A stretch of DNA of 64,000 nt, taken from NCBI RefSeq assembly GCF_000374465.1, contig NZ_KB894528.1, forward strand, positions 733,127 through 797,126, read 5' to 3'. Positions within the stretch are counted from its first letter, which is position 1, and the number at the start of each line of letters is the position of its first letter. Shown piece by piece: positions 38,931-47,814 of this stretch. This DNA comes from Ahrensia kielensis DSM 5890 (GTDB taxonomy: Bacteria; Pseudomonadota; Alphaproteobacteria; Rhizobiales; Rhizobiaceae). Under the pieces are notes generated by a model that had not been told where the DNA came from, searched no databases, and worked only from the letters and a program-made list of their open reading frames with translations. A program made the translations under genes and the position numbers.

Positions 38931-40076
38931 TTAAGCGGCTTTCGTTAAAGCGACGGCATGTTTGCGCGCATTGTCACGCATCGCATCCAGATAGATTGAA
39001 CGAAGCAATGACATGATGTCGTCATTGGCCGCCATGTGAGTAGACCCAGAAGCCTCCTCTTCGAAGCGCTCCATGATTTCGCGTGTAATTTCCTGCGCGC
39101 CAGCAGCAAGCTTTCCTTGCGCCACATCGCGCCAAAGCGAAATCGCATATTCAAACACAGGCTGTACGGTTTCTGAAAATCCAGCACCTGCAAGCAATGC
39201 ACGCAGTTGGTTTGTGCGCTCTTTAACCAAAATCGACGTCACGCGACTTGGCGTTTCTCCAGACAAAGATGACAGAACACGCGCAACAAAATCCATCTTG
39301 CCATAGCACGCTGTTCTTATCAGCAATTGTGTTGTCAGATCGCCATTCTGACGAAGGTTTTCGATAAGAGTATCGGCATTTTCATCGCGGCTATTGCTCA
39401 CCATATGAACCAATGCGCGTTGCTGGGCCTCATGAACAATATGATTGGAAATCCCAGTTTGCCTGCGCGCACCAAATAAACCTGATTGCGCCATCGCATC
39501 AGCGGCAGCTTTCATGATCATGAGGCGAATTTCTGATTCTAAATGTTTTTGTTTGAGCAACGCGCCGCGCACATTGGCGACCGAACAATGGCGCTGAGCA
39601 ATTTGCTTGCGGCATTCGGCACACACATCAGCATTGAAATTATTAAGCAATGCAACGCATGCATCCGCACTGCCAAGATTTGCAATCGCTTTTGCCAAAA
39701 TATTGGAAACATGCGGCCGATTGGCAATCACAACCTGCAAGCGATCTTCTGCCGTGCGAACCCGCGCAACCAAATCTCGGTCTAGTAGAATAGGTGAGCG
39801 CGCAATAACCAGGCTCGCAATATCAAATTGATCGTCAACAAACGCACGAATAACCTGCATTGGTGCATTTGAGCTGGTGCACAGAGCATCAGCAAGCGCA
39901 TAGCGCACCTTCTCCGATGGATCTTCAAGCAATATCGTTATGGCCGCCTCGGCCGCACAACGATTCTCGAAACTCATATCGGATTGTAAATAAGCTCTAC
40001 CGAGTGCTGCGGCTGCTGATTGGCGACGCAATACACTGGCCGAATCTTTCCACTGAAGAAAATGTTGAATAATCAA
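38931..40076 (-). CDS. DUF2336 domain protein (HEAT-like repeats)
   Basis: A 381-aa helical protein of the DUF2336 family, common in alphaproteobacteria and without known function. The start IIQHFLQWKDSAS matches the family start after conversion to a TTG codon at 40076, which has GGAG seven bases upstream; the longer frame to 40118 is unlike the family. Repeated helical pairs such as LLEDPSEKVRYALADAL recall HEAT repeats. A CAECRKQI motif lies near residue 153. It is convergent with parE, 14 bp away. A 12-bp inverted repeat flanks the start (see regulatory entry). Confidence 0.82.
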   Translation of the reverse strand: MIIQHFLQWKDSASVLRRQSAAAALGRAYLQSDMSFENRCAAEAAITILLEDPSEKVRYALADALCTSSNAPMQVIRAFVDDQFDIASLVIARSPILLDRDLVARVRTAEDRLQVVIANRPHVSNILAKAIANLGSADACVALLNNFNADVCAECRKQIAQRHCSVANVRGALLKQKHLESEIRLMIMKAAADAMAQSGLFGARRQTGISNHIVHEAQQRALVHMVSNSRDENADTLIENLRQNGDLTTQLLIRTACYGKMDFVARVLSSLSGETPSRVTSILVKERTNQLRALLAGAGFSETVQPVFEYAISLWRDVAQGKLAAGAQEITREIMERFEEEASGSTHMAANDDIMSLLRSIYLDAMRDNARKHAVALTKAA

Positions 40077-40101
40077 AACGCGACTCCATACTCGGTAGAG
40101 C
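39994..40101 (-). promoter_or_regulatory. Perfect 12-bp inverted repeat enclosing the DUF2336 start
   Basis: ACTCGGTAGAGC (40090-40101) and GCTCTACCGAGT (39994-40005) are exact reverse complements, 84 bases apart. In the minus-strand mRNA the upstream arm ends two bases before the GGAGT ribosome site, and the other arm lies in the coding sequence, so the ribosome site and TTG start would sit in the closed loop. This could be a translation control element. No protein partner is suggested. Confidence 0.4.
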
Positions 40102-40158
40102 CTGACCGTATCCCTCAATAGTTTATGTTTGGTTTACCATATCTATTAAGATGTGCTT

Positions 40159-40761
40159 TTACGCTTGGTCTGGTCGTTTCAACTCGAATATATCTCTGAC
40201 AACGGCATAATCCTTATAGCCCAGCCGCGCCGCAGGTTTTGCTTTTTCAAGATCAAACCGCCCATCAGTCATGACCTCTTCAGCGATATGCACACCCACA
40301 ACCTGACCAAACACGGTCCAAGCGTTAGTTGGCTCGTCATTGATATCTTTTAAGTTCAGGATTTTAATCACCTTGCATTCAAGACATGCATAAGCTGCCT
40401 TTACGCGCGGCGCTTTAATTTCATGACATGCAGCCTGCTCGATATGTGCAAAGTCAAACTCATTGTCACCGCGCGGCAAAGAAGCAGAGCTCGCACTCAT
40501 TTCTTTGAGAAGCGGTTCTCCAACAAAGTTACACGCAAATTCGCGGGTTTCTTCAACATTTTCCAGCGTGTCTTTGCGAAGCTCCGATGAAAACATGACG
40601 ATGGGCGGTTTCCCGCTCACAGCATTGAAAAAAGAATAAGGCGCAAGGTTCACCGAACCATCATGCGCAACCGAAGATATCCAGCCAATAGGTCTGGGCG
40701 CAACAATTGCTTTAAAAGGGTCATGCGGCAGCCCGTGGCCATCTTCGAGGCGGTAAAACAT
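40159..40761 (-). CDS. Flavin reductase family protein
   Basis: A 200-aa FMN-binding split-barrel protein. PRPIGWISSVAHDGSVNLAPYSFFNAVS near residues 23-50 is the flavin-site region and PPIVMFSS follows. Such proteins reduce FMN with NAD(P)H or act in small oxidoreductase systems. It is nine bases downstream of the nitroreductase gene, in the same direction, so the two flavin enzymes are probably one operon. The physiological substrate is unknown. Confidence 0.87.
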   Translation of the reverse strand: MFYRLEDGHGLPHDPFKAIVAPRPIGWISSVAHDGSVNLAPYSFFNAVSGKPPIVMFSSELRKDTLENVEETREFACNFVGEPLLKEMSASSASLPRGDNEFDFAHIEQAACHEIKAPRVKAAYACLECKVIKILNLKDINDEPTNAWTVFGQVVGVHIAEEVMTDGRFDLEKAKPAARLGYKDYAVVRDIFELKRPDQA

Positions 40762-40770
40762 ATTTATATC

Positions 40771-41364
40771 CTAAGACGCTTGATATGGGCCGGTATATTC
40801 AGATGTCAGCGCTTTGACGTCAGGTCGCGGACGATCGGGAATAGCGCGGTCATAACTGCCAATATGGACAATACCAGCCATTTTTTCGTGCGGCGCCAAG
40901 CCTAAAATGCGCCGCCCTTCTGCACTATCGCTGTACCAACCCGTGACCCAGTTTGCACCAAAGCCCATCGCCGTTGCAGCCGTCACAAGGTTCATCGCAG
41001 CTGCGCCCGCAGATAAAAACTGTTCCCATTCAGGAATATTGCTATCGTCAACAACATTGGAAACAACGCCAATAGCAATCGGTGCACGGTTGATGCGGTT
41101 GCGCTCGCGCTGAAGTTCCTCATCGCTCATTGAACTATTCTTTTTCAATGCGATTGCCGCCAAAGCTTCCCCAGCCTCTAAAACTGCTGAACCGCGATAG
41201 AGAATAAAACGCCAAGGCTCCATACGTCCGTGATCGGGAACACGCGCAGCAATTTCCAACAATTCGGCCAATTTCTTTTCATCAGGACCAGGCGTGGTTA
41301 GCTGGGTCAAAGGAACAGATTTCCTGATTTTGAGAAACTCTAGCGCCTCTTTATTTTCGAACAT
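40771..41364 (-). CDS. Nitroreductase family protein
   Basis: A 197-aa FMN-dependent nitroreductase fold. LKIRKSVPLTQLTTPGP near residues 11-27 and ARVPDHGRMEPWRFI near 40-54 are the FMN-binding region, similar to YdjA-type small nitroreductases, and the C-terminal half shows GFGANWVTGWYSD. The ATG at 41364 has GGAAG upstream and fits the family; the frame open to 41400 adds 12 residues. Native substrate is unknown. It lies just upstream of the flavin reductase gene. Confidence 0.87.
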   Translation of the reverse strand: MFENKEALEFLKIRKSVPLTQLTTPGPDEKKLAELLEIAARVPDHGRMEPWRFILYRGSAVLEAGEALAAIALKKNSSMSDEELQRERNRINRAPIAIGVVSNVVDDSNIPEWEQFLSAGAAAMNLVTAATAMGFGANWVTGWYSDSAEGRRILGLAPHEKMAGIVHIGSYDRAIPDRPRPDVKALTSEYTGPYQAS

Positions 41365-41471
41365 GCCCAGCTTCCTTGCTTCAAACAAATAATTTCCCAT
41401 CCTTTAGCGCGATTTGCCTTGAAATTGCCACCGCAATAGGGTCGATAAGTACATAGAATTCAACAAGCAAA

Positions 41472-42419
41472 GTGAAGTTGCGTATAGTGAAACTCCTGAG
41501 CAGATCATTTTCAGCTGTATTTATGAGCCTCGCTTTAGCCAGCGCTGCCTATGCTCAAGATGAATCACTAGGCGACCTGTCCCTGCCCGGCATTTCCAAA
41601 TATGCACCTGCGGATCGCAAAGTCCCCCTTGAAGGCATCGATAGCGGCGTTCTATTTCTGGAAGCACGCTTAACCGATGATGGCGCTCCTCTTGCCGATG
41701 GCATGGTATGGCGCGTTTTTGATGCTGAAGTTGGCCCAGATGGCAAGCTCCCCCTCATTGCTGTTGCAAAAGGTGGCGGCGCGCGTATTCAACTTGAACC
41801 GGGTAACTATCTCGTTCACGCAGCTTTTGGCCGCGCCGGCGCAACATCGCGCGTCACACTCACCAAAGAAACACGACGCGAATCATTGGTCCTCAATGCA
41901 GGCGGCCTCAAATTAGAAGCAGCCCTACCCGATGGCAGTCAGGTACGCCGCAACAAGCTGACTTTTGATATTTTCAGCCGCAACGGCAATACTGATGACG
42001 ATCAATTGATACTGCCAGACGTACCGGCAGGAAAAGTCATTCGGCTCAATGCTGGCACATATCACGTCGTGTCCAAATACGGCACAATCAACGCCGTAAC
42101 ACGGGCCGATTTACGGGTTGAAGCTGGACGCACCACAGAGGCCTCGCTTGAGCACCGTGCAGCGCAAGTAACGCTCAACCTTGTGCGCGGAAAAAACGGC
42201 TTCCCACTCGCTGACACTGCATGGTCTGTTGTCGCACCATCCGGCGATGTTATTCGCGAAGACGTGAATGCCATCTCCACCATGATATTGCTTGCTGGTG
42301 AATATACAATCGTTGCTCAAAACAAAGACAATATCTACCAGAAGAACATTGAAGTTCGCTCTGGCCGCGATCAAACGATCCGTGTTGAAGCAACCGAAGA
42401 AAACCGCATTAAGAACTAA
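41472..42419 (+). CDS. Secreted protein of unknown function
   Basis: A 315-aa protein (start uncertain between GTG 41472 and GTG 41487) with a signal peptide: a basic N-terminus, a hydrophobic core FMSLALASAAYA and a cut before QDESLGD. The mature part has three or four similar beta-rich stretches, for example GARIQLEPGNYLVHAAFG, GKVIRLNAGTYHVVSKYG and AISTMILLAGEYTIVAQN, each with a GxYxV turn. This recalls carboxypeptidase-regulatory or surface-domain folds, but I can name no family. It is convergent with the acyltransferase gene, with an 11-bp overlap. Confidence 0.75.
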   Translation: MKLRIVKLLSRSFSAVFMSLALASAAYAQDESLGDLSLPGISKYAPADRKVPLEGIDSGVLFLEARLTDDGAPLADGMVWRVFDAEVGPDGKLPLIAVAKGGGARIQLEPGNYLVHAAFGRAGATSRVTLTKETRRESLVLNAGGLKLEAALPDGSQVRRNKLTFDIFSRNGNTDDDQLILPDVPAGKVIRLNAGTYHVVSKYGTINAVTRADLRVEAGRTTEASLEHRAAQVTLNLVRGKNGFPLADTAWSVVAPSGDVIREDVNAISTMILLAGEYTIVAQNKDNIYQKNIEVRSGRDQTIRVEATEENRIKN

Positions 42420-43251
42420 CTTTGATTTTCTTTTCAGGGTCTAGAGAAAACACCGCATCATAAAGATGCGTAAGCAGCGCTTTTCGATCGTCCAATTTTT
42501 CCAGGCTTGACCAGACCATGGTCTCTCCAATGACAGCAGAGATTGGTTTTCCGCAGCGTTTGGAAAACTCACGCACTAACAGTGACGTGCGCAAAGTCAT
42601 CGAGAACTGACTGGCGATATGAAAAAAGCGCCCATTTTGACCTGAGAAATAAACCGGAATAACCGACGCTTTCGCGCTTTGCACCAACCGTGAGGTGAAC
42701 ATTTTCCACGGCAGATCAACAGCACGGCCAATCCCCTTTGGCGCTGTTGCAACACCGCCCGATGGGAAAATGATAATGGTGACGCCTTCTTTTAACAGGC
42801 GCACAGCTTCTTTGCGTGTTTGCAAATTGAGCGCCACAGCCTCTTTGGTTTCTTCAAATGAAATAGGCAGCGAATAGGGCTGGATTTCCGGCACCTTCAT
42901 CAAATCATTATTGATAACAATACGGAACGGACGACCAAGCTGCTCAGCCAGAGCCAAAAAGGCAATACCATCGCCAATACCATAAGGATGGTTGGCAATC
43001 ATCACGAGCGGCGTATCGGGCAAATCCTTGGGCGGCCATTGCCCTTCCGGCACAAAGTCCACATCGATTAAGGACAGCATCGCATTGAAGACACGGTCAT
43101 CTTTGCCGAAAATCTCATCACGCCAATAGCTGTAGAGCGCAGCAAGTCGTTCGCGCCCTGAAGCATTTTCAATGGCCCGTATAAACCATCTTTTCAGCAC
43201 TGGGTCCGTTGCCCGCGCATAAGACAATTCAGCAAACTGCGTGTTTTTCAT
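42409..43251 (-). CDS. Lysophospholipid acyltransferase-like protein (COG3176 type)
   Basis: A 280-aa protein with a PlsC-like acyltransferase core. The His-Asp motif is ANHPYGIGDG near residues 83-92, and IIIFPSGGVATAPKG near residues 142-156 holds the second motif. The N-terminal ELSYARATDPVLKRWFIRAIE is typical of the hemolysin-annotated acyltransferases linked to ornithine-lipid or phospholipid synthesis in Rhizobiales. ATG 43251 was chosen over 43266. It probably acts at the inner membrane. The acyl acceptor is unknown. Confidence 0.78.
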   Translation of the reverse strand: MKNTQFAELSYARATDPVLKRWFIRAIENASGRERLAALYSYWRDEIFGKDDRVFNAMLSLIDVDFVPEGQWPPKDLPDTPLVMIANHPYGIGDGIAFLALAEQLGRPFRIVINNDLMKVPEIQPYSLPISFEETKEAVALNLQTRKEAVRLLKEGVTIIIFPSGGVATAPKGIGRAVDLPWKMFTSRLVQSAKASVIPVYFSGQNGRFFHIASQFSMTLRTSLLVREFSKRCGKPISAVIGETMVWSSLEKLDDRKALLTHLYDAVFSLDPEKKIKVSS

Positions 43252-43274
43252 GTGAATATGCCCCATAGAAATTA

Positions 43275-43294
43275 CGGGCCGACAATGCGGCCCG
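43275..43294 (-). terminator. Hairpin after thrS
   Basis: CGGGCCG (43275-43281) and CGGCCCG (43288-43294) form a perfect 7-bp GC-rich stem with a 6-base loop, about 45 bp after the thrS stop. On the minus strand it is followed by TAATTTCT, a modest U-rich tract. It separates thrS from the acyltransferase gene. Confidence 0.55.
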
Positions 43295-43339
43295 CAATAA
43301 ATAGCACGTCTATCTTAACTGCGAAATATGACAGTTAGA

Positions 43340-45319
43340 TTATGACTTTTTCGCCAAGCGCTTGCGCATAACATCTGGCGGTGTTGCCTCTTCCACCAAA
43401 GATGCAATCGCTTCATCAAGCTGCATCGGTGTTTGATCACGCGATCCAAGCCGGCGAATATTGACCATTTTCTGATCCGCTTCACGCTGTCCGATAACGA
43501 TGATCACAGGCACTTTGGCAACTGAATGCTCACGCACCTTGTAGTTGATCTTCTCATTGCGGAAATCTGTTATCACCTGAAGTCCAGCATCGCGTAGCTG
43601 CTCGGCAACATCTTCAGCATAAGGGTCGGCTTCAGATGTAATCGTTGCAACAACAATTTGTGTTGGCGCAAGCCAAAGCGGGAAATGCCCCGCATAGTTC
43701 TCCAAGATAATCCCGAGGAAACGCTCCATGGAGCCACAAATCGCGCGGTGTACCATGACCGGCTGCTTCTTTTCTGAATCGCTGTCGATGTAGAAAGCCC
43801 CGAACCGCTCAGGCAAGTTAAAATCAACCTGCGTTGTGCCACACTGCCATGTGCGTCCGATCGCATCTTTCAGCGTATATTCAAATTTAGGCCCATAGAA
43901 CGCGCCCTCACCCGGATTAATTCCGGTTTTAATGCGGCCGCCAGATTTGGCCTCAATTTCCTTCAGCACATTGGTCATGACTTCTTCGGCATGATCCCAA
44001 TTGGCATCAGAACCCACACGTTTTTCAGGGCGCGTTGAAAGAAGAACGGTAATTTCTTCAAATCCGAAATCTTCATAAACCGACAAAATCAGATCATTGA
44101 TTCGCATACATTCGTCAGCAAGTTGCGCTTCGGTACAGAACACATGCGCATCATCTTGCGTAAAGCCGCGCACACGCATCAAACCATGCAAAGCACCCGA
44201 TGGCTCATAGCGATGCACAACGCCAAATTCCGCCATACGAATGGGCAAATCGCGATACGATTTCAGACCATGCTTGAAAATCTGCACATGGCCCGGGCAG
44301 TTCATCGGTTTGAGCGCAAATGTACGCTGGTCTTCAGCGTCTGGATCAGCGGATTTCACACCAAACATATTCTCTTTGTACCACTCCCAGTGGCCTGATG
44401 TTTCCCAAAGATCAGAAACAAGAACCTGCGGTGCATTCACCTCTTCATAGGTTCCGGCCAAACGGCGGCGCATATAGGAAACAAGCTCTTGGAAAATACG
44501 CCAGCCCTTGCCGTGCCAGAAAACAGTTCCAGGCCCCTCTTCTTGGAAATGGAATAAATCCATCTCGCGGCCAAGGCGGCGGTGGTCACGCTTTTCAGCT
44601 TCTTCAAGCATGTGAAGATATTGATCGAGCTCTTTTTGCTCAGCCCATGCTGTGCCGTAAATACGGGTTAGCATTTCATTGTCAGAATCGCCGCGCCAAT
44701 AAGCGCCAGCCACCTTCATCAATTTGAAAGCTGTACCAATTTGGCCAGTGGAGGCCATATGCGGTCCACGACAAAGATCGAACCAATCGCCCTGATAATA
44801 AATTTTCAGGTCTTCATCGCCCGGAATAGCGTCAATAAGCTCAATTTTATAATCTTCGCCCTTATCGGCAAAAACCTGCTTGGCTTTTTCGCGTGTCCAA
44901 ATTTCTTTTGTAAAAGGCTCATTGCGCTGAATAATCTCGCGCATTTTCTTTTCAATCAGCGGCAATTCTTCTTCTGTAAAAGGTTTGTCGCGTTTAAAAT
45001 CATAAAAGAAACCATTATCGATCACAGGGCCGATGGTGACTTGTGTGCCCGGAAACAGCTCCTGCACAGCTTCAGCCATAACATGCGCTGCGTCATGGCG
45101 GATAAGTTCCAACGCGCGTTCATCGCTGCGGGTGATAATCTCAACCGAGCCTGTCTCAATCTCATCGGACAGATCGCGCAAAACACCGTCAATCGCGATG
45201 GCGACAGATTTTTTGGATAATGATTTGGATATGCCCTCAGCAACATCGCGGCCAGTTGTGCCCGCAGGATATTCGCGGATTGAGCCATCGGGAAATGTGA
45301 GGGAAATTAAATTAGACAT
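43340..45319 (-). CDS. thrS: Threonyl-tRNA synthetase
   Basis: A 659-aa class II synthetase. It has an N-terminal TGS domain (about residues 1-63), an editing domain with [13 protein letters not shown] near residues 73-85 and [12 protein letters not shown] near 181-192, and a catalytic core with the zinc cysteine in [10 protein letters not shown]. Class II motif 2/3 segments and the C-terminal anticodon-binding domain ([10 protein letters not shown] onward) follow. Length and order match the family. The region upstream holds a CCCGC..GCGGG hairpin and Rhizobiales repeats rather than an obvious partner gene. Confidence 0.97.
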   Translation of the reverse strand: MSNLISLTFPDGSIREYPAGTTGRDVAEGISKSLSKKSVAIAIDGVLRDLSDEIETGSVEIITRSDERALELIRHDAAHVMAEAVQELFPGTQVTIGPVIDNGFFYDFKRDKPFTEEELPLIEKKMREIIQRNEPFTKEIWTREKAKQVFADKGEDYKIELIDAIPGDEDLKIYYQGDWFDLCRGPHMASTGQIGTAFKLMKVAGAYWRGDSDNEMLTRIYGTAWAEQKELDQYLHMLEEAEKRDHRRLGREMDLFHFQEEGPGTVFWHGKGWRIFQELVSYMRRRLAGTYEEVNAPQVLVSDLWETSGHWEWYKENMFGVKSADPDAEDQRTFALKPMNCPGHVQIFKHGLKSYRDLPIRMAEFGVVHRYEPSGALHGLMRVRGFTQDDAHVFCTEAQLADECMRINDLILSVYEDFGFEEITVLLSTRPEKRVGSDANWDHAEEVMTNVLKEIEAKSGGRIKTGINPGEGAFYGPKFEYTLKDAIGRTWQCGTTQVDFNLPERFGAFYIDSDSEKKQPVMVHRAICGSMERFLGIILENYAGHFPLWLAPTQIVVATITSEADPYAEDVAEQLRDAGLQVITDFRNEKINYKVREHSVAKVPVIIVIGQREADQKMVNIRRLGSRDQTPMQLDEAIASLVEEATPPDVMRKRLAKKS

Positions 45320-45373
45320 TTTCTTCTCCTGTCCAGTCCCGCCTACAATGCGGGTGGTTGATTAGAACAAGTC

Positions 45374-45467
45374 CGGAAAAGTGGGAACCGGTTTTCCGAT
45401 AAGACTTGCTATAAAATAAAAGATTAGATCGTGTCAGTGATTCAATGAAGCGCTGACACGATCTAAT
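45374..45467. repeat. Rhizobiales-type intergenic palindromic repeat upstream of thrS
   Basis: The segment starts with a CCGGAAAAGTGGGAACCGGTTTTCCG-like inverted repeat (45374-45399). It continues with ATTAGATCGTGTCAG (45423-45437) and CTGACACGATCTAAT (45453-45467), perfect 15-bp arms around an 11- to 15-base loop. Short palindromic repeats of this type recur between genes in Rhizobiales genomes. The rest of the 45320-45642 gap holds no gene that I can see. Confidence 0.7.
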
Positions 45468-45642
45468 GCCCGTCGTTTATTCGGTTGTGGCAAACGAGTA
45501 AACCCTTAGAAAATTGAGAAAAGTGCTACTTTCGCAAAAAAATAGAATTTGCTCCCTTGTGCACTCATTCAGGCTTTGCTATTCGCGCTCAACCGATGCT
45601 TTATCGGTTCTACCAAGTTCAGTAAATTTACTGGCAAAAAGT

Positions 45643-45729
45643 GCGGTCGTGGCGGAATTGGTAGACGCGCAGCGTTGAGGTCGCTGTGGGCTAACCCCCG
45701 TGGAAGTTCGAGTCTTCTCGACCGCACCA
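45643..45729 (+). tRNA. tRNA-Leu (anticodon GAG)
   Basis: Acceptor arms GCGGTCG and CGACCGC close the cloverleaf, with the D arm in TGGCGGAATTGGTAGACGC, the anticodon arm CAGCG-TTGAGGT-CGCTG (anticodon GAG) and a long variable arm GGGCTAACCCCC, as in leucine tRNAs. The T arm contains GTTCGAGTC and CCA is encoded at 45727-45729. Confidence 0.96.
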
Positions 45730-45730
45730 A

Positions 45731-45756
45731 CAGCAATTCGCGAGAGCGAAATGCTG
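45731..45756 (+). terminator. Hairpin directly after tRNA-Leu
   Basis: CAGCAATTCGC and GCGAAATGCTG pair over ten of eleven positions with a GAGA tetraloop, one base after the encoded CCA. No T-run follows, so it may be a processing or Rho-linked end rather than a true intrinsic terminator. Confidence 0.35.
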
Positions 45757-45970
45757 GAACTCTCCACACGAGCCAGCAGAAGCGGCAGCCAATTGCGGAG
45801 CTAATGGCGAGAGCGACGGTTTTGAATTTACCTGCTCAACCACATCACTCTTTTTTTCAGAGATATTAAGATCACCTAACATCTTGAATGGTAACGACAA
45901 TTTAGGGCTCGACAACCTGTTTGATGGTCATAGGCCAAGTGATGAGAAGAAATGATACCCCTCTCTGCTT

Positions 45971-46200
45971 TCAGCATCACGGAATGGATCCCGCGACGTC
46001 GCAACGCTTGTCTTTGCTCGGAGGCCGAGGATGACGGCAGGATGGAGTGCCCCTCCCTTCTCCCGCCTGCGGGAGAAGGTGGATACGAGTGGTAACGAGT
46101 AGACGGATGAGGGGGACAGAGAATTCCCCTCACTCAGTTGCGGCTAACGCGCAAATGCGCGAAGCCTCACATTCCTCTCCCGCAAGCGGCAGAGGAAAAT
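45971..46200. repeat. Long intergenic repeat, copy 1
   Basis: This roughly 230-bp block is nearly identical to 46381-46611. It begins TCAGCATCACGGAATGGATC and contains the palindromes CTTCTCCCGC-CT-GCGGGAGAAG and CCTCTCCCGCAAGCGGCAGAGG. It also has the GGATGAGGG motif seen in many alphaproteobacterial intergenic elements. A further half-palindrome CTCTCCCCTTGTGGGAGAG follows at about 46213. Confidence 0.85.
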
Positions 46201-46301
46201 CAGCGCTCCCTATCTCTCCCCTTGTGGGAGAGAAAGCGAAAACTTGGGCTTGGCTTGCCAAGTCCTTAGTTTTGGCAAGAGAGGGGATATAACGCCGCTC
46301 T

Positions 46302-46341
46302 CCGTCATCCTATGGCTTGACCATAGGATCCATTCCGTGAA
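46302..46341. repeat. Short palindromic element (GTCATCC..GGATCC type)
   Basis: ATCCTATGG and CCATAGGAT are perfect 9-bp arms around CTTGA, inside CCGTCATCC...GGATCCATTCC. The end GGATCCATTCCGTGA is the reverse complement of the opening of the two long repeats (TCACGGAATGGATCC), so it may be an inverted partner of them. Confidence 0.7.
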
Positions 46342-46380
46342 GTTCACTTGGGTGTTTTTTCTTGAAGAATGATTACAGTG

Positions 46381-46611
46381 TCAGCATCACGGAATGGATC
46401 CCGCGACGTCGCAACGCTTGTCTTTGCTCGAAGGCCGAGGATGACGGCAGGATGGGCTGCCCCTCCCTTCTCCCGCCTGCGGGAGAAGGGGGATACGAGT
46501 GGTAACGAGTAGACGGATGAGGGCGTTCCGCATCAAATTCCCCTCACCCAGTTGCGGCTAACGCGCAATGCGCGAAGCCTCACATCCCTCTCCCGCAAGC
46601 GGGAGAGGAAA
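46381..46611. repeat. Long intergenic repeat, copy 2
   Basis: Same element as 45971-46200 with a few substitutions and a small insertion after GGATGAGGG. Both inner palindromes are kept, and the second is perfect here (CCTCTCCCGC-AA-GCGGGAGAGG). Compensated or conserved arms fit a structured repeat. Confidence 0.85.
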
Positions 46612-46657
46612 GCACCAATCTTATCCACCCACCACAAAACACATTCACACTGCGGTG

Positions 46658-47143
46658 ATGAACCGTACCGCGAAAAACATTGCCATAGAGAAAAACCGCG
46701 CCGCGCTTTTGCGCCTCGTGCGGTGCTGGTTGATGATCGCCGCAATGTTAAGCGCCAATCGCGTGCTGCCATGCCGGATTGGGTAATGGGTATCGCGCAT
46801 CATTTTCAAAGTCGAAAAGGCGGCCTATTATTTGCAGATTGCTTCCGGCTTCATGCAAGCAAAGGATTCCCTGCCCGTTGAGCCGCATGGACAAATAACA
46901 ATCAAGGCCGTGATCAACAGGCTTCGCGCTGTCAAAAAATTGCTAATTCGTTTGAAGCCAAGCGTAGGCCAGTGGCTGAGGCGCTGGCTTTGTTTTACCC
47001 CAAACAATTATCCGCAAACTTCTGCGCTTTACAGCGGCGGCGGCTTTCGCAAATTCGCCGCTTTTAACGGCCGCGCACCGCCATGTCTTGGTGCTGCGCA
47101 TTATACATTTGACCGATATAAATCGCACGGCCCGTCGCGATAA
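46658..47143 (+). pseudogene. Possible decayed reading frame, unknown product
   Basis: One plus-strand frame reads from ATG 46658 for 42 codons (NRAALLRLVRCWLMIAAM...VLPCRIG) to a single in-frame TAA at 46784-46786. It then continues without a stop (WVSRIIFKVEKAAYYLQIAS...) to 47143. The joined product would be about 160 aa, basic and Trp/Arg-rich. No family is recognised. It may be a broken gene, or open by chance in a structured repeat zone. Apart from the listed repeats, I see nothing else in 45757-47182. Confidence 0.3.
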
Positions 47144-47182
47144 TTTTATCGTAGGGCCAATAAAAAGATGGGCACTATTCCG

Positions 47183-47199
47183 GTATGATTAAATCATAC
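47183..47199. promoter_or_regulatory. Palindromic operator upstream of parDE
   Basis: GTATGATT (47183-47190) and AATCATAC (47192-47199) are perfect 8-bp arms around one A, 34 bp before the parD start. Ribbon-helix-helix antitoxins such as ParD bind palindromes like this to repress their own operon, so it is a likely autoregulatory site. Confidence 0.65.
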
Positions 47200-47233
47200 T
47201 TTCTGATAAAATAAGTTCTGAGAGGATGAATCG

Positions 47234-47506
47234 ATGGATAAGAGAACAATCAGCCTACCCGATGAGCATGCGGCCTATATTGACCAGAAAGTGAGTTCTG
47301 GCGATTACGCTTCTGCGAGCGAGGTTGTGCGTGCAGGACTTCGCGCATTGCAAGAACGTGACCGCGCCGTTGAAAACTGGCTACACCAACAGGTTGCCCC
47401 TGCCTATGACGCGATGATGCAAGACCCATCGCGTGGGCTTTCTGCCAAATCTGTGTTTGATGAAATCCGCGCCCATCACAATGAAAAAACCAAAGGCCCA
47501 GCGTGA
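47234..47506 (+). CDS. parD: ParD-family antitoxin
   Basis: A 90-aa ribbon-helix-helix antitoxin. The N-terminus MDKRTISLPDEHAAYIDQKV forms the DNA-binding strand and helix, SGDYASASEVVRAGLRALQ is the family signature, and the C-terminal half is the flexible toxin-binding part. A GAGAGGA ribosome site precedes ATG 47234. The stop overlaps the toxin start as GTGA. It should neutralise the ParE-like toxin and bind the upstream palindrome. Confidence 0.92.
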   Translation: MDKRTISLPDEHAAYIDQKVSSGDYASASEVVRAGLRALQERDRAVENWLHQQVAPAYDAMMQDPSRGLSAKSVFDEIRAHHNEKTKGPA

Positions 47507-47814
47507 AACAACGCACCGTAGAATTTGCGCCAGAAGCAAGCGGCGATCTATTCGCGCTCTATGATTGGATTAGCGTGAAAGCCAGCCCTGCTGTTGCAAT
47601 GGGATATATCGAGCGCATTGAGACCTATTGCAATGAATTCGACTTTGCATCGGAGCGCGGCCAAATGCGCAATGATATCCGTTCAGGTCTGCGCATTGTC
47701 GGGTTTGAAAAGCGATTGACCATTGCATTTATCGTGTCCAATACCAACGTTACAATCCTCCGCATTTTCTACGGCGGGAAAAATTGGGAAGATGAATTTG
47801 ACACAAGAGCCTAA
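47503..47814 (+). CDS. parE-like toxin: ParE/RelE-superfamily toxin
   Basis: A 103-aa toxin with [19 protein letters not shown] near residues 6-24 and a C-terminal [14 protein letters not shown], the standard ParE core with its Arg and Tyr. ParE toxins poison DNA gyrase; RelE relatives cut mRNA, and sequence alone favours ParE. It starts at GTG 47503 inside the parD stop. Its last 23 bp overlap the start of lipB. It is unrelated to topoisomerase subunit ParE at 36868. Confidence 0.9.
   Translation: MKQRTVEFAPEASGDLFALYDWISVKASPAVAMGYIERIETYCNEFDFASERGQMRNDIRSGLRIVGFEKRLTIAFIVSNTNVTILRIFYGGKNWEDEFDTRA

Noticed and set aside
45549-45869. Coding frames across tRNA-Leu(GAG)
   Set aside because: They read through a clear tRNA gene and its hairpin.
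45971-46611. CRISPR array or insertion sequence
   Set aside because: Only two long repeats with no regular spacers, and no transposase frame or terminal inverted repeats with target duplication.
46533-46772. Minus-strand open frame in the repeat region
   Set aside because: It covers repeat palindromes, has no ribosome site and unlikely composition; the plus frame at 46658 is the only weak candidate here.
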